Part shown: positions 42,482 through 51,083 of the stretch, piece by piece
Layout: each line of letters starts with the position of its first letter
Position numbering within the stretch: the first letter of the stretch is position 1
NCBI RefSeq assembly: GCF_006715635.1
Contig: NZ_VFNP01000001.1
Location: forward strand, 3,348,001-3,412,000
Direction: 5' to 3'
Length of the DNA stretch: 64,000 nucleotides
From: Streptomyces sp. SLBN-118
Lineage (GTDB): Bacteria > Actinomycetota > Actinomycetes > Streptomycetales > Streptomycetaceae
Notes under the pieces: generated by a model
What the model was told of the DNA's origin: nothing
What the model saw: the letters and a program-made list of their open reading frames with translations, nothing else
The model's database searches: none
Translations under genes and position numbers: made by a program

Positions 42482-44692
42482 TCATCGCGAGGCGGCGACC
42501 TTGACGTCGTCGAGGACGAAGTCCGTCTTGAGGCTCGCGTTCTCGGTGCCGACGAGCTTGATCCACACCCACTTTGACCGTTGGTTGTACAGGTCGTAGG
42601 AGCGGTGCTGGTAGCCGTTGGAGTGGTCCGCGTTGGACAGCGTTCCCAGCGTGGTGGTCGTGGTGCCGTCGGTGACCTGCACCGAGAGCGTGTCGTACGC
42701 CGTGGAGCCGGACTCATCGGTGGCGATGCGGCTGAAGAAGTCCAGCGTCCCACCCTGCGCCGGGATGTAGACCCACGAGGATTCCAGAGTCGTCGTGTTC
42801 GCGGTTCCGTAGCCGCCCATCCAGGCGTAGTAGGAGCCGGTGTGGGCCGGATACGTCGCCCAGTTGCCGATGATCGCCCCGCCCTGCGACGAGTTCGGGT
42901 ACCAGTTGGCCGTGCCACTTTCGAAGCTGGCGTTGTTGAGCAGGTTGGTCCGGTAGTCGATGGTGTGCTTGTACAGCAGGTGGCGGGCGTAGTCCGACAC
43001 GATCAGACCGGCCGCGAGACGGTCGGTCTTGAAGTACTCGTCGAAGGTGTCCGACTTCTGGGTCAGCATCAGATTGATCGTGCTGACCTGTCCACCGTCG
43101 ACGTTGTTCCACAGGTCGATCAGGGAGCCGGCCACACGTCCTTCCACCCAGTCACCGTCGTTCCAGTTGGTGTTCCCGACGAGGTAGTTGGTGTCGTTCC
43201 AGGTGGTGTTCATCAGGTTGGTCACGTTGCCGTTCGCGTCGACGTAGCTGTTGTCGCCCATGGCATGGCCGGTGACAGCGTTGGCGAACCCCTCGGTCCA
43301 CGCACATCCGGCGGACAAAGCCGTCCAGATGCTGTGGTTGAGGCAGGATCCAACGTTGGGGAAGGACCAGTTGTAGAGCCGGTGCATCAGAGCGTGTCCC
43401 GTTTCGTGGACCACGGTGTGCTCGGAGTCGGGGTCGTACCACCGCAGCTTGATGAAGCTATTGGCTGCGGAGTTCCCGGGGGTGTACGATCCACCGTCTA
43501 CGTTGAGGGTCCCGTTGGCGTTGTACCACCACCACTTTATTGTGATCTTGGTGCAATTGTTCGAGGCCTCATGGGAGGTCCAGCAGGTGGTGCTGGAGCT
43601 GCGCCACCAATAGGTGATGTTCAGGGTGTCGAAGGCGTGCCAGGCGCGGTCCTGGGCCGCGACTGACTCCCTCCAGCCGAAGTTCTTGTCGCCGGTGGGG
43701 ACGTTGTATTCGTACGCCGTCATGGCTGAGTAGACAGCACCGTTCTCGTCGAGCACCTGCCAGAGCGAACTCTCCGCGCGGAACTCCACGCGCATCGAGT
43801 ACATCGAGCCGTTCGGTGGGGTGAAGCAGAGGTTGTACCCGCCGCTGTTGCCGGTCAGGCCACTGGCGTAGATGTACTCCACCGCGCCCTGGGTGGCCTG
43901 GCCCAGCACCCGCACGGTGAGGTTGCGGGCGGGTTTCAGGACGCCGGCCTTGTTGTGGTATTGCCAGCCGCCGTAGGCACAGATCTGCCCCGCGGGGGCC
44001 GCGGCAACGTTGGTGGTCTGGGTGGACTTAGTGGGCTGAGTCTTGGTGGGCTTGGTGGGCTCAGTGGACTTGGTGGGCTTGGTGGGCTGTGGGACCTTTT
44101 TGAACTTCTTGCTCGTCGGACCCGTGTACCGGTGGCTCTTGAGGGCGGGGAGTGAGGTGATGTCCGCCCCGGACCGCGAGGACTTCTTGCCGATGGTGAG
44201 CAGGACGGCGTCGTTGGCGGCCCGCTGCGGCGAGGGGGAGCCGGTGTCGGAGAGATGGGCCTCGATCTGGGCAGGCCCCGGCGCCGTGGCGCGCACGTGC
44301 AGGGTGAGGCTCTTCCTTTCGGTGCTGAGGACCAGTCCCCCCTTGGCCTCGCTCATGGTCCCGACCCGCTGGGGCTCGCCCAGAGGGGAGCCTGCGGTGA
44401 GGAGTTGGAGGGTGGAGGGGACCCGGACGGTCAGTCGGGCGTGCGGCACTGCGATCTGGGAACGGAGGCTGACCCGCAGGGTCGCGGTCTGACCCACGGC
44501 GGGAAGCTTGTCGAGCTTCAGGTCGACCGCGACACAACTGGGCTGGCCCTCCGACTTGGGGGATGGGACGGTGAGCGTGCATCTCTGGCGCGCGGTCCCC
44601 GGGAGGGCCGTCGCCGTCGATTCCAGCCCACCCGAAATGACGACGGCCAGCGCGCCGATCGCGACGGCCCATCGTGTGAATTTGGGGATCAT
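42482..44692 (-). CDS. Secreted zinc metalloprotease-like protein with Thr/Pro/Lys linker
   Basis: A 736-residue secreted protein. The signal is MIPKFTRWAVAIGALAVVISGG, cleaved after the STATA or similar. A beta-rich domain with DUF11-like features follows. Then comes a low-complexity linker rich in repeated PTKPTKSTEPTKP. The middle contains a zinc motif HETGHALMH (near residue 410), and CAWTEGFANAVTGH about 30 residues later provides a candidate third ligand Glu. A C-terminal carbohydrate-binding-like jelly roll (NLLNNASFESGTANWYPNSSQGG) completes it. The family is not recognised with certainty. The ATG has AGGA six nt upstream. Ten copies of a heptamer lie in the leader region just upstream. 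Confidence 0.75.
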   Translation of the reverse strand: MIPKFTRWAVAIGALAVVISGGLESTATALPGTARQRCTLTVPSPKSEGQPSCVAVDLKLDKLPAVGQTATLRVSLRSQIAVPHARLTVRVPSTLQLLTAGSPLGEPQRVGTMSEAKGGLVLSTERKSLTLHVRATAPGPAQIEAHLSDTGSPSPQRAANDAVLLTIGKKSSRSGADITSLPALKSHRYTGPTSKKFKKVPQPTKPTKSTEPTKPTKTQPTKSTQTTNVAAAPAGQICAYGGWQYHNKAGVLKPARNLTVRVLGQATQGAVEYIYASGLTGNSGGYNLCFTPPNGSMYSMRVEFRAESSLWQVLDENGAVYSAMTAYEYNVPTGDKNFGWRESVAAQDRAWHAFDTLNITYWWRSSSTTCWTSHEASNNCTKITIKWWWYNANGTLNVDGGSYTPGNSAANSFIKLRWYDPDSEHTVVHETGHALMHRLYNWSFPNVGSCLNHSIWTALSAGCAWTEGFANAVTGHAMGDNSYVDANGNVTNLMNTTWNDTNYLVGNTNWNDGDWVEGRVAGSLIDLWNNVDGGQVSTINLMLTQKSDTFDEYFKTDRLAAGLIVSDYARHLLYKHTIDYRTNLLNNASFESGTANWYPNSSQGGAIIGNWATYPAHTGSYYAWMGGYGTANTTTLESSWVYIPAQGGTLDFFSRIATDESGSTAYDTLSVQVTDGTTTTTLGTLSNADHSNGYQHRSYDLYNQRSKWVWIKLVGTENASLKTDFVLDDVKVAASR

Positions 44693-44725
44693 GGGAGTTC
44701 CTCTGCCGAGGGGGCGGGGAGTGGG

Positions 44726-44795
44726 GTGTGGCGTGTGGCGTGTGGCGTGTGGCGTGTGGCGTGTGGCGTGTGGCGTGTGGCGTGTGGCGTGTGGC
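44726..44795. repeat. Tandem heptamer GTGTGGC, ten perfect copies
   Basis: Ten exact copies of GTGTGGC (GCCACAC on the gene strand) run for 70 bp, ending 33 nt before the metalloprotease ATG. It lies in the 523-nt gap 44693-45215 and would be in the transcribed leader. Since 7 is not a multiple of 3, copy-number change would alter any frame reading through it. Confidence 0.9.
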
Positions 44796-45037
44796 ACAGC
44801 ATCGGGCCGACTCAGGCGTAGTGCAATATCACATGTCGCATAATTTTGCGTTGGCCATCGGAAACTTAGGGTGAACATCTCCTCCGCGGCCGTCGGCAGG
44901 GGGGGGGAGGGACAGCCGGGAACCACCCAGCGAACGCGGCGCAGGCCGCCCCGGTCGCGGCCCCGCGTCCCAGCAGCTGAGGGCTCGGCGCACAGCTTCA
45001 CGTCACCCCGTTGAACGGGCGAGCCTCAGACGTCGTC

Positions 45038-45124
45038 TCATTTGGTGAGTCTGCGGTAGCAGATGAGGCTGAGCCGCCACCGGCCCGAACCGCCGAAACG
45101 GCTCGCCGAAGAATCGACGGGCCG
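45038..45124 (-). pseudogene. Transposase C-terminal remnant (IS5-like)
   Basis: The minus-strand frame ending at the TGA at 45038-45040 reads ...RWRLSLICYRRLTK, resembling the end of IS5-family transposases. Only 28 codons are open, with a stop at 45125-45127. It is a short decayed fragment, and the identification rests on this motif alone. Confidence 0.35.
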
Positions 45125-45215
45125 TCACGAAAGATGGAGGCTAGCCTCGCGCTTTCACGAGGCGGGCTGTCCGACTGGTGATCACGAAAGCAGAAAGTGC
45201 CTCTGACCAGCGAGA

Positions 45216-45968
45216 ATGAGCATTGTCGAGGTCCCTGTTCCCGCCACCGCCGGAGGCACTTTCCAGGTGAAGAAGCGTATCGGTTCCTACCCGCGCGTCC
45301 GCGTCGAGGGCGGCGGTCGCGCAGTGGTTTCGCAGGCCGGGGCGGTGCTGCTGGTCGAGACGGTCCGCAAGACCGGGCTGGATGCGGCGATATCGGCGGC
45401 GCTGGCGCCGTGGCGCAAGGCCCGAGCGGTGCACGATCCGGGCAAGGTCCTGCTGGATGTGGCGCTCGCAGTTGCGCTGGGCGGGGACTGCCTGGCCGAT
45501 GTGGCCCTGCTGCGGGCCGAGCCGGCCGTGTTCGGGCCGGTGGCCTCCGACCCGACAGTCTCCCGCCTGGTCGGCCAGTTGGCGTCGGGCGGCAAGCGGG
45601 TCCTGGCCGCGCTCCGCACCGCCCACGCCGAAGTGCGCGAACACGTCTGGCGGTTGGCCGGGGATGCGGCGCCGGACGCGGGCGGGCAGGTGATCGTGGA
45701 CCTCGACGGAGTCCTCGTCCTGGCGCACTCCGAGAAGCAGGATGCCGCCGCGACCTGGAAGAAGACGTTCGGGCACCACCCGCTGATGGGATTCGTCGAG
45801 CCCCGCCGCCTGCGGCTCGGAGGACTTCCTGCTGGCTTGGCGCGGGTCCCTGCGCTGTCTCCGCAACTGGTTCCGCTAACGAGGAGGCGGCGACGAGGCG
45901 AAACTCGAAGGACGCAGCCCACGCGTCCGAACGGAGGCGCGCGATTGCCGCAGAGGATCTGCCCGTAG
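45216..45968 (+). pseudogene. Truncated IS1380-family transposase
   Basis: The frame reads VVSQAGAVLLVETVRKTGLDAAISAALAPWR...VIVDLDGVLVLAHSEKQDAAATWKKTFGHHPLMGFV, matching the N-terminal half of IS1380-family transposases including the first catalytic Asp (VDLDG). After about position 45805 the match stops and an Arg-rich unrelated sequence follows. The predicted length of about 250 residues is roughly half the usual 450 or so. GAAAGTGCCTC and GGAGGCACTTTC near the start (45197-45265) form an inverted repeat, probably part of the element. Non-functional remnant. Confidence 0.75.
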
Positions 45969-46095
45969 GCCACCTTGGTTGGACCACCCAATTACTGAGC
46001 TTGAACCGTGGACCCAGTCCGCTCAGGTCGAGGAAGAGGTCGTCTCGGATGGTGGCGTCGAGCGGCTGCCACAGGTAGAGCAGTAGGAAAGGCAG

Positions 46096-46121
46096 AGAGC
46101 CCCGGAATCATCCGGGGCTCT
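46096..46121 (-). terminator. Hairpin terminator of rtcB
   Basis: AGAGCCCCGGA and TCCGGGGCTCT pair perfectly around a 4-nt loop, 25 nt past the rtcB stop. Confidence 0.85.
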
Positions 46122-46145
46122 GTCGATCAGGTGGAGTACTGGACC

Positions 46146-47402
46146 TCAGCCCTTGACGCACACGACCTGCTTGAGCTTCGCGACCACCTCGACCAGGTCC
46201 TTCTGCTGCTCCATCACCTTCTCGATCGGCTTGTACGCACCCGGGATCTCATCCACGACACCGGAGTCCTTACGGCACTCCACACCCCGCGTCTGCTCCT
46301 CCAGGTCCTTCGTCGAGAACCGCCGCTTCGCCGCGTTTCGGCTCATCTTCCGACCCGCCCCGTGCGACGCCGAGTTGAACGACGCCGGATTACCCAGACC
46401 ACGGACGATGTACGAGCCCGTGCCCATCGAACCCGGGATGATCCCCCACTCCCCCGAGCCCGCGCTGATGGCTCCCTTGCGGGTGACCAGCAGATCCATC
46501 CCCTCGTAGCGCTCTTCACTGACATAGTTGTGATGGCAGCTGATCACACCAGGGCGGTACTCGACGGTCCTCATCTGACCTTCGGCATCTTCCTGCTGGC
46601 AGGAGATCACCGGCTCGAAGGTCACCTTCGCCTTCTTGAACTCCTTGCGGACCACGTCCTGGAAGAGCGACATCATGATCGCGCGGTTGTACTTCGCGTA
46701 CTCCTGCGCCCAGTAGAGGTCGTTCCGGTACGCCGCCATCTGCGGGGTGTCCGCGATGAACACCGCCAGGTCGCGGTCGATCAGGCCCTGGTTGTGCGGC
46801 AGCTTCTGCGCCTCGCCGATGTGGAAGTCCGCGAGTTCCTTGCCGATGTTGCGGGATCCGGAGTGCAGCATCAGCCAGACCGAGCCGGACTCGTCCAGGC
46901 AGAACTCGACGAAGTGGTTGCCGGAGCCGAGCGTTCCCATCTGCTTTGTCGCCCGCTCCTGACGGAACTTGACCGCGTCGGCCACCCCGTCGAACCGCGC
47001 CCAGAAGTTGTCCCACCCCGCCGTCTGGAAGCCGTGCAGCTGCCCCGGGTCGACCGGATCGTCGTGCATCCCCCGCCCGACCGGGATCGCCTGCTCGATC
47101 TTGGAGCGCAGCCGGGAAAGGTCTCCGGGCAGGTCGTTCGCCGTCAGCGAGGTCTTCACCGCCGACATACCGCAGCCGATGTCGACACCCACGGCCGCCG
47201 GGCAGACCGCTCCGTGCATCGCGATCACCGAGCCGACCGTCGCGCCCTTGCCGTAGTGGACGTCCGGCATCACCGCGAGGCCCTTGATCCAGGGCAGCGT
47301 GGCGACGTTCCTCAGCTGCTGCATCGCGCCGCTCTCGACCGTCGAAGGGTCCGCCCACATCCGGATGGGCACCTTCGCACCGGGCACTTCTACGTACGAC
47401 AT
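46146..47402 (-). CDS. rtcB: RNA-splicing/repair ligase RtcB
   Basis: A 418-residue RtcB ligase joining RNA 2',3'-cyclic phosphate (or 3'-phosphate) and 5'-hydroxyl ends through a GMP intermediate. The signatures are VMPDVHYGKGATVGSVIAM, GVDIGCGMSAVKT (the catalytic metal cysteine), GTLGSGNHFVEF, SCHHNYV and the SHGAGRKMSR nucleophile region. No archease gene is adjacent. The start ATG (MSYVEVPGAKVP) is chosen; the frame is open 13 codons further upstream. Confidence 0.95.
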   Translation of the reverse strand: MSYVEVPGAKVPIRMWADPSTVESGAMQQLRNVATLPWIKGLAVMPDVHYGKGATVGSVIAMHGAVCPAAVGVDIGCGMSAVKTSLTANDLPGDLSRLRSKIEQAIPVGRGMHDDPVDPGQLHGFQTAGWDNFWARFDGVADAVKFRQERATKQMGTLGSGNHFVEFCLDESGSVWLMLHSGSRNIGKELADFHIGEAQKLPHNQGLIDRDLAVFIADTPQMAAYRNDLYWAQEYAKYNRAIMMSLFQDVVRKEFKKAKVTFEPVISCQQEDAEGQMRTVEYRPGVISCHHNYVSEERYEGMDLLVTRKGAISAGSGEWGIIPGSMGTGSYIVRGLGNPASFNSASHGAGRKMSRNAAKRRFSTKDLEEQTRGVECRKDSGVVDEIPGAYKPIEKVMEQQKDLVEVVAKLKQVVCVKG

Positions 47403-47575
47403 ACTTCCTCGATTCCCCCGAAACACCATGAAAAGACTCAAAGCGCAAAAGCCGGAACCTAAGACCGCAAAAGACTCAACGGACCGGCATCCACGGCTGC
47501 GCGTGCGATAGACATTGTGTCCATCGGCCGCTCTGACGCGGCAACCGCTTTTCCTCTCGAAGGGAGCCTGGGACC

Positions 47576-48406
47576 GTGCAACGAAAGGCGTACGTACCCG
47601 GCCTCGCGGCGCTCCTGGTGGCGCTCGTCGTCGGCTGCACCGCCGACAGCGGCACCGACGGCTCCGCCATCGACCCCAAGTCCGGGAGCAGTACGTCCTC
47701 CGTCGCGCAGCCCGGCAAGTACCGCACCCTGCGTGAGCCCTGCGGCTCCGTCCCGGGCTCCACGCTCAAGGATCTGCTGCCGGGCACCGGCGAGTTGCCC
47801 GAGGAGCAGCAGAAGAAGATCTTCCGCGGCACGGCCGCTGTCACCTATGACACGGACCGCCGGGTCGGCTGCAGCTGGAAGGCCGACTCACCGGACGCCT
47901 CCCACCACCTCAGCGTCGACTTCGAGCGCGTCGTCTCCTACGACGGGGCCGTGAGCGACGACGACCGGGCGCAGGAGGTCTTCGTCACGAAGCAGGACGC
48001 CGCCAACCTGCCGGTCCCGGCGGACACGGCCGACGCAGAGGCGGGCGCGGACGGCAAGCAGGGCCAGGCGTCCCCGTCCACCACGCCCCCGGTCTCCAAG
48101 CCCGCGACCGGAACCCCGGCGGGCACACCCGCGTCAAGCGCCACCGGCACCCCCGACGGCCTGCAGCCCCGCGTCCTCGACGGCCTCGGCGACGCCGCAT
48201 TCCTCGACGACGTCCTCACCGGAGCCGGGGCGGGATCCACCGCCCAGCGCCGCACGGTCAGCGTGGTCTTCCGCACATCGAACGTGATCGTGACCCTCGT
48301 CTACGGCGAACAGCCCGCTCGTACGACAGAGGTCCCGGACAGCAAGGAACTGCAGGAAAAGGCCCAGAGTCTGGCCCGCAAGCTCGCCGAGGAGTTCAGC
48401 GACTGA
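47576..48406 (+). CDS. DUF3558 lipoprotein (first of a tandem pair)
   Basis: A 276-residue lipoprotein of the actinobacterial DUF3558 family. Signal and lipobox: LLVALVVGC (Cys21). The CGSVPGSTLKDLLPG and VGCSW segments carry the two conserved cysteines of the family. A Pro/Thr/Ala-rich insert (SPSTTPPVSKPATGTPAGTPASSATGTP) interrupts the domain near residue 165. GAAGGGAG lies upstream of the GTG at 47576. It lies 143 nt before a second DUF3558 gene on the same strand. Confidence 0.88.
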   Translation: MQRKAYVPGLAALLVALVVGCTADSGTDGSAIDPKSGSSTSSVAQPGKYRTLREPCGSVPGSTLKDLLPGTGELPEEQQKKIFRGTAAVTYDTDRRVGCSWKADSPDASHHLSVDFERVVSYDGAVSDDDRAQEVFVTKQDAANLPVPADTADAEAGADGKQGQASPSTTPPVSKPATGTPAGTPASSATGTPDGLQPRVLDGLGDAAFLDDVLTGAGAGSTAQRRTVSVVFRTSNVIVTLVYGEQPARTTEVPDSKELQEKAQSLARKLAEEFSD

Positions 48407-48549
48407 CCCGCTGGGCGGAAGGGTTGCGATGTGGCGTACGTATCGGTGGAGAGTCCCGCGGACGGGCCGGGTCCGCGTACGGTGGCCTGGCCGACCGGAC
48501 CGACCGTACGACTGTCGGCCGACATCGACTGACACCGACTGAAGGAACC

Positions 48550-49278
48550 ATGCACCGTTCAGCCCCGCGACTCACCCGCATTCTCGCCTGTGCCGCCGTC
48601 CCGGTGATGCTCGTCGTCGCCGGCTGCTCGTCGTTCTCGGACTCCGACAGCAAGAAGGACTCGGGCTCGGGCTCGTCCTCCTCCGCCACCTTGCAGGGCG
48701 GGCCGAAGCCCGAGGCCGTCGAGCCGGTGAAGTACGCCAAGCTTCCCGAGCCCTGCAAGTCGATCTCGACGAAGACGATCGCGAAGCTGGTCCCCGAGAC
48801 CAAGGCCAAGGCGGGCACCGCAGGAAAGTCCTCGGACACCACCACCCGCGGCAACTGCTCATGGAACGGCCTGGACGACAACGGCATCAAGGGCTCCCAG
48901 TACCGCTGGCTCGACGTCTCCTTCCTGCGCTACGAGTCCGAGCAGTCGCTCGGCGTCAGCGGGAAGAAGCGCGCCGAGGACAATTACGCCAAGGAAGTCG
49001 CAGGCGCGAAGGCGACCGAGGGCGCGAAGAACGTCCGGACCTCCCCCGCGGGCGGCGTCGGCGAGACGGCCACGTCCATTGGCTACGAACTGAGGAAGAC
49101 CGGCGAGGACTTCACGTACGCCACGATCGTGACCCGCGTCGACAACGTCGTGATCACGCTCACCTACAACGGCACGGGCTACGCGGGCGCCAAGTCCCCG
49201 TCCGCCGCCGACCTGTTGGAAGGCGCTGTGGCGGCCGCCAAGGAGGCCGTGGCCTCGGTGAGCACGGCCAACAAGTAG
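48550..49278 (+). CDS. DUF3558 lipoprotein (second of a tandem pair)
   Basis: A 242-residue lipoprotein with lipobox VVAGC (Cys26) and a Ser/Asp/Lys-rich linker. Its DUF3558 domain (LPEPCKSISTKTIAKLVPE, GNCSWNG) resembles the upstream gene, so the pair is probably a diverged duplication. It has no Pro/Thr insert. GAAGGAA precedes the ATG at 48550. Function unknown, cell-envelope exposed. Confidence 0.88.
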   Translation: MHRSAPRLTRILACAAVPVMLVVAGCSSFSDSDSKKDSGSGSSSSATLQGGPKPEAVEPVKYAKLPEPCKSISTKTIAKLVPETKAKAGTAGKSSDTTTRGNCSWNGLDDNGIKGSQYRWLDVSFLRYESEQSLGVSGKKRAEDNYAKEVAGAKATEGAKNVRTSPAGGVGETATSIGYELRKTGEDFTYATIVTRVDNVVITLTYNGTGYAGAKSPSAADLLEGAVAAAKEAVASVSTANK

Positions 49279-49420
49279 GTTCCGGCCAGGGCCTGTTGAC
49301 GGAGCCCGCCACCCCCGGCGTACCCGCGGTAGCACCAGGCGAGGGACGCCCGGAGGGACGGGCTCCGTAAGCATGTGCCAGGCTGTGCCCGCTGGATTCG
49401 AATACGGGAGGGGATCGCGG

Positions 49421-50710
49421 GTGGCCGCGATGCAGCTGACACGCACGCACCGCATACTCATCGGGGTCGTCGTCACGGGCGCGGTCATCATCGCCGCGAT
49501 CGGATTCGCGGGCTCCTACGCCGCCGTGCGCGCGCTCGCCGAGCGCAAGGGCTTCGGCGAATTCTCCCTCGTCTTCCCCATCGGCATCGACGCGGGCATC
49601 TGTGTTCTGCTCGCCCTCGATCTGCTGCTGACGTGGATGCGCATCCCCTTCCCCCTACTGCGCCAGACCGCCTGGCTGCTGACCGTCGCGACGATCGCCT
49701 TCAACGGCGCCGCCTCGTGGCCGGACCCGCTCGGCGTCGGCATGCACGCCGTCATCCCGGTGCTGTTCGTCGTCTCGGTCGAGGCGGCGCGGCACGCGGT
49801 GGGCCGCATCGCGGACATCACGGCCGACAAGCACATGGAGGGCGTCCGGCTCACGCGCTGGCTGCTGTCCCCGGTCCCCACGTTCAAGCTGTGGCGCCGC
49901 ATGAAGCTGTGGGAGCTGCGCAGTTACGAGCAGGTCATCAAGCTGGAGCAGGACCGGCTGATCTACCAGGCGCGCCTGCAGGCCCGCTTCGGGCGGGCCT
50001 GGAGACGCAAGGCGCCGGTCGAGTCACTCATGCCGCTGCGCCTGGCGAAGTACGGCGTGCCGCTCGCCGAGACGGCTCCGGCGGGGCTGGCCGCGGCGGG
50101 CGTCGAGCCTGCGCTGATACCCCCGGCGCCGCCGCAGTCGCAACAGCCGCGGCAGGCGGAGCTGCCACGGGCTCAGGAGTGGACGCAGGAGCGCGGGCCC
50201 GAGCAGTACGAGCAGCCGTACGAGCAGGGACAGCGGGAACAGCAGGAGCCGTACGAGCAGGGCCGCCCCGCCAACCACGAGAGCCCGTGGTTCGCCGCGC
50301 CGCAGGTCCCGCAGGAGGCGTACCAGGAGGCGTACGAGAGCGCCTTCAACCCGACGTACGTGGAGGGCCTGGAGCCCACCCCGGTCCGCGTTCCCGCGGG
50401 CCCGGGCCGCACCCGGCCGCTCGGCGGCATGGTTCCCGGCCAACGCGTCGAGGCCCCCGCGCCGGAGCCCGTCCAGGAGGAGTTCCCGGAGCCGCCGGCC
50501 GACGCCGCGGAGTTCCGGGAGCTGGCGTACCCGGTCTTCGAGTCGTACGTGAAGGAACACAGCGACTGGCCTAGCACCGAGCAGCTCGACATACACCTCT
50601 CGGACGCGCATGGCATCCGCCACCCGCGCAGCGCGGCGCTGTTGCGCCAGCTGATGCCCGAGTTCAAGACCCGCTTCCAGGCGGACCTTGAGGCGGAACA
50701 CATCGCCTGA
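49421..50710 (+). CDS. DUF2637 membrane protein
   Basis: A 429-residue protein of the Streptomyces DUF2637 family (related to conjugation SpdB-like proteins). Four membrane helices lie in the first 125 residues (TRTHRILIGVVVTGAVIIAAIGFAGSYAAVRALAE first). A proline/glutamine/glutamate-rich disordered region (about 205-330, with YEQPYEQGQREQQEPYEQG) follows, then a globular C-terminus (REFRELAYPVFESYVKEHSDWPSTEQL). The GTG at 49421 has GGGAGGGG seven nt upstream. No function is known. Confidence 0.85.
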   Translation: MAAMQLTRTHRILIGVVVTGAVIIAAIGFAGSYAAVRALAERKGFGEFSLVFPIGIDAGICVLLALDLLLTWMRIPFPLLRQTAWLLTVATIAFNGAASWPDPLGVGMHAVIPVLFVVSVEAARHAVGRIADITADKHMEGVRLTRWLLSPVPTFKLWRRMKLWELRSYEQVIKLEQDRLIYQARLQARFGRAWRRKAPVESLMPLRLAKYGVPLAETAPAGLAAAGVEPALIPPAPPQSQQPRQAELPRAQEWTQERGPEQYEQPYEQGQREQQEPYEQGRPANHESPWFAAPQVPQEAYQEAYESAFNPTYVEGLEPTPVRVPAGPGRTRPLGGMVPGQRVEAPAPEPVQEEFPEPPADAAEFRELAYPVFESYVKEHSDWPSTEQLDIHLSDAHGIRHPRSAALLRQLMPEFKTRFQADLEAEHIA

Positions 50711-51083
50711 CGCGGCCGGGGGTGCGGGTGCGGTGCCGCTGCGCGGGGCCTGTTCCCCACCCCGCCCTTTCCCGAACTGGGGGCAAGCCCCCAGCCCCCC
50801 GTCCGCCTCGCGGCGCGAACGGGGGGCTCCGCCCCTGGTCCCCGAATGCGACCTTCGGCCGCATGTCCTCAAACGCCGGACGGGCTGAATTCAGCCCCGC
50901 CGACGCTTGCGGAGCCAGGTGGGGGGCAGGGCCCAGAAAGCCAGCCCCACCGGCGCTTGAGGCGCCGGGGTCCGGGGGGCGGAGCCCCCACCGGCGCATG
51001 AGGCGGGGGGGCGGAGCCCCGGTTACGGGAAAGGGCGGGGGGGAACAAACCCCCGCCCCGCGAAACCCGCACCGCGCAGCGGA
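50711..51083. repeat. Extragenic palindromic repeat (copy 3) between convergent genes
   Basis: The 373-nt gap between the DUF2637 gene and lysS is entirely repeat modules. It holds CTCAAACGCCGGACGGGCTGAA, CCTTCGGCCGCATG, GGCGGAGCCCC hairpins, GTGCCGCTGCGCGGGGCC at the left and GAACAAACCCCCGCCCC at the right. It is the longest copy here, with several nested inverted repeats. It includes GGGGCTTGCCCCC-type hairpins that would terminate transcription from both sides. Confidence 0.85.

Noticed and set aside
44693..45001. N-terminal extension of the metalloprotease through the heptamer repeat
   Set aside because: The ATG at 44692 has a ribosome binding site and a signal peptide begins there; the extension would be a His/Thr/Pro repeat with no coding character.
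45850..46085. A minus-strand reading that looks partly coding (LLLYLWQPLDATIRDDLFLDLSG)
   Set aside because: It is open for only a short stretch, has no start that fits, and overlaps the rtcB terminator. It may be a further decayed gene, but no family was recognised.
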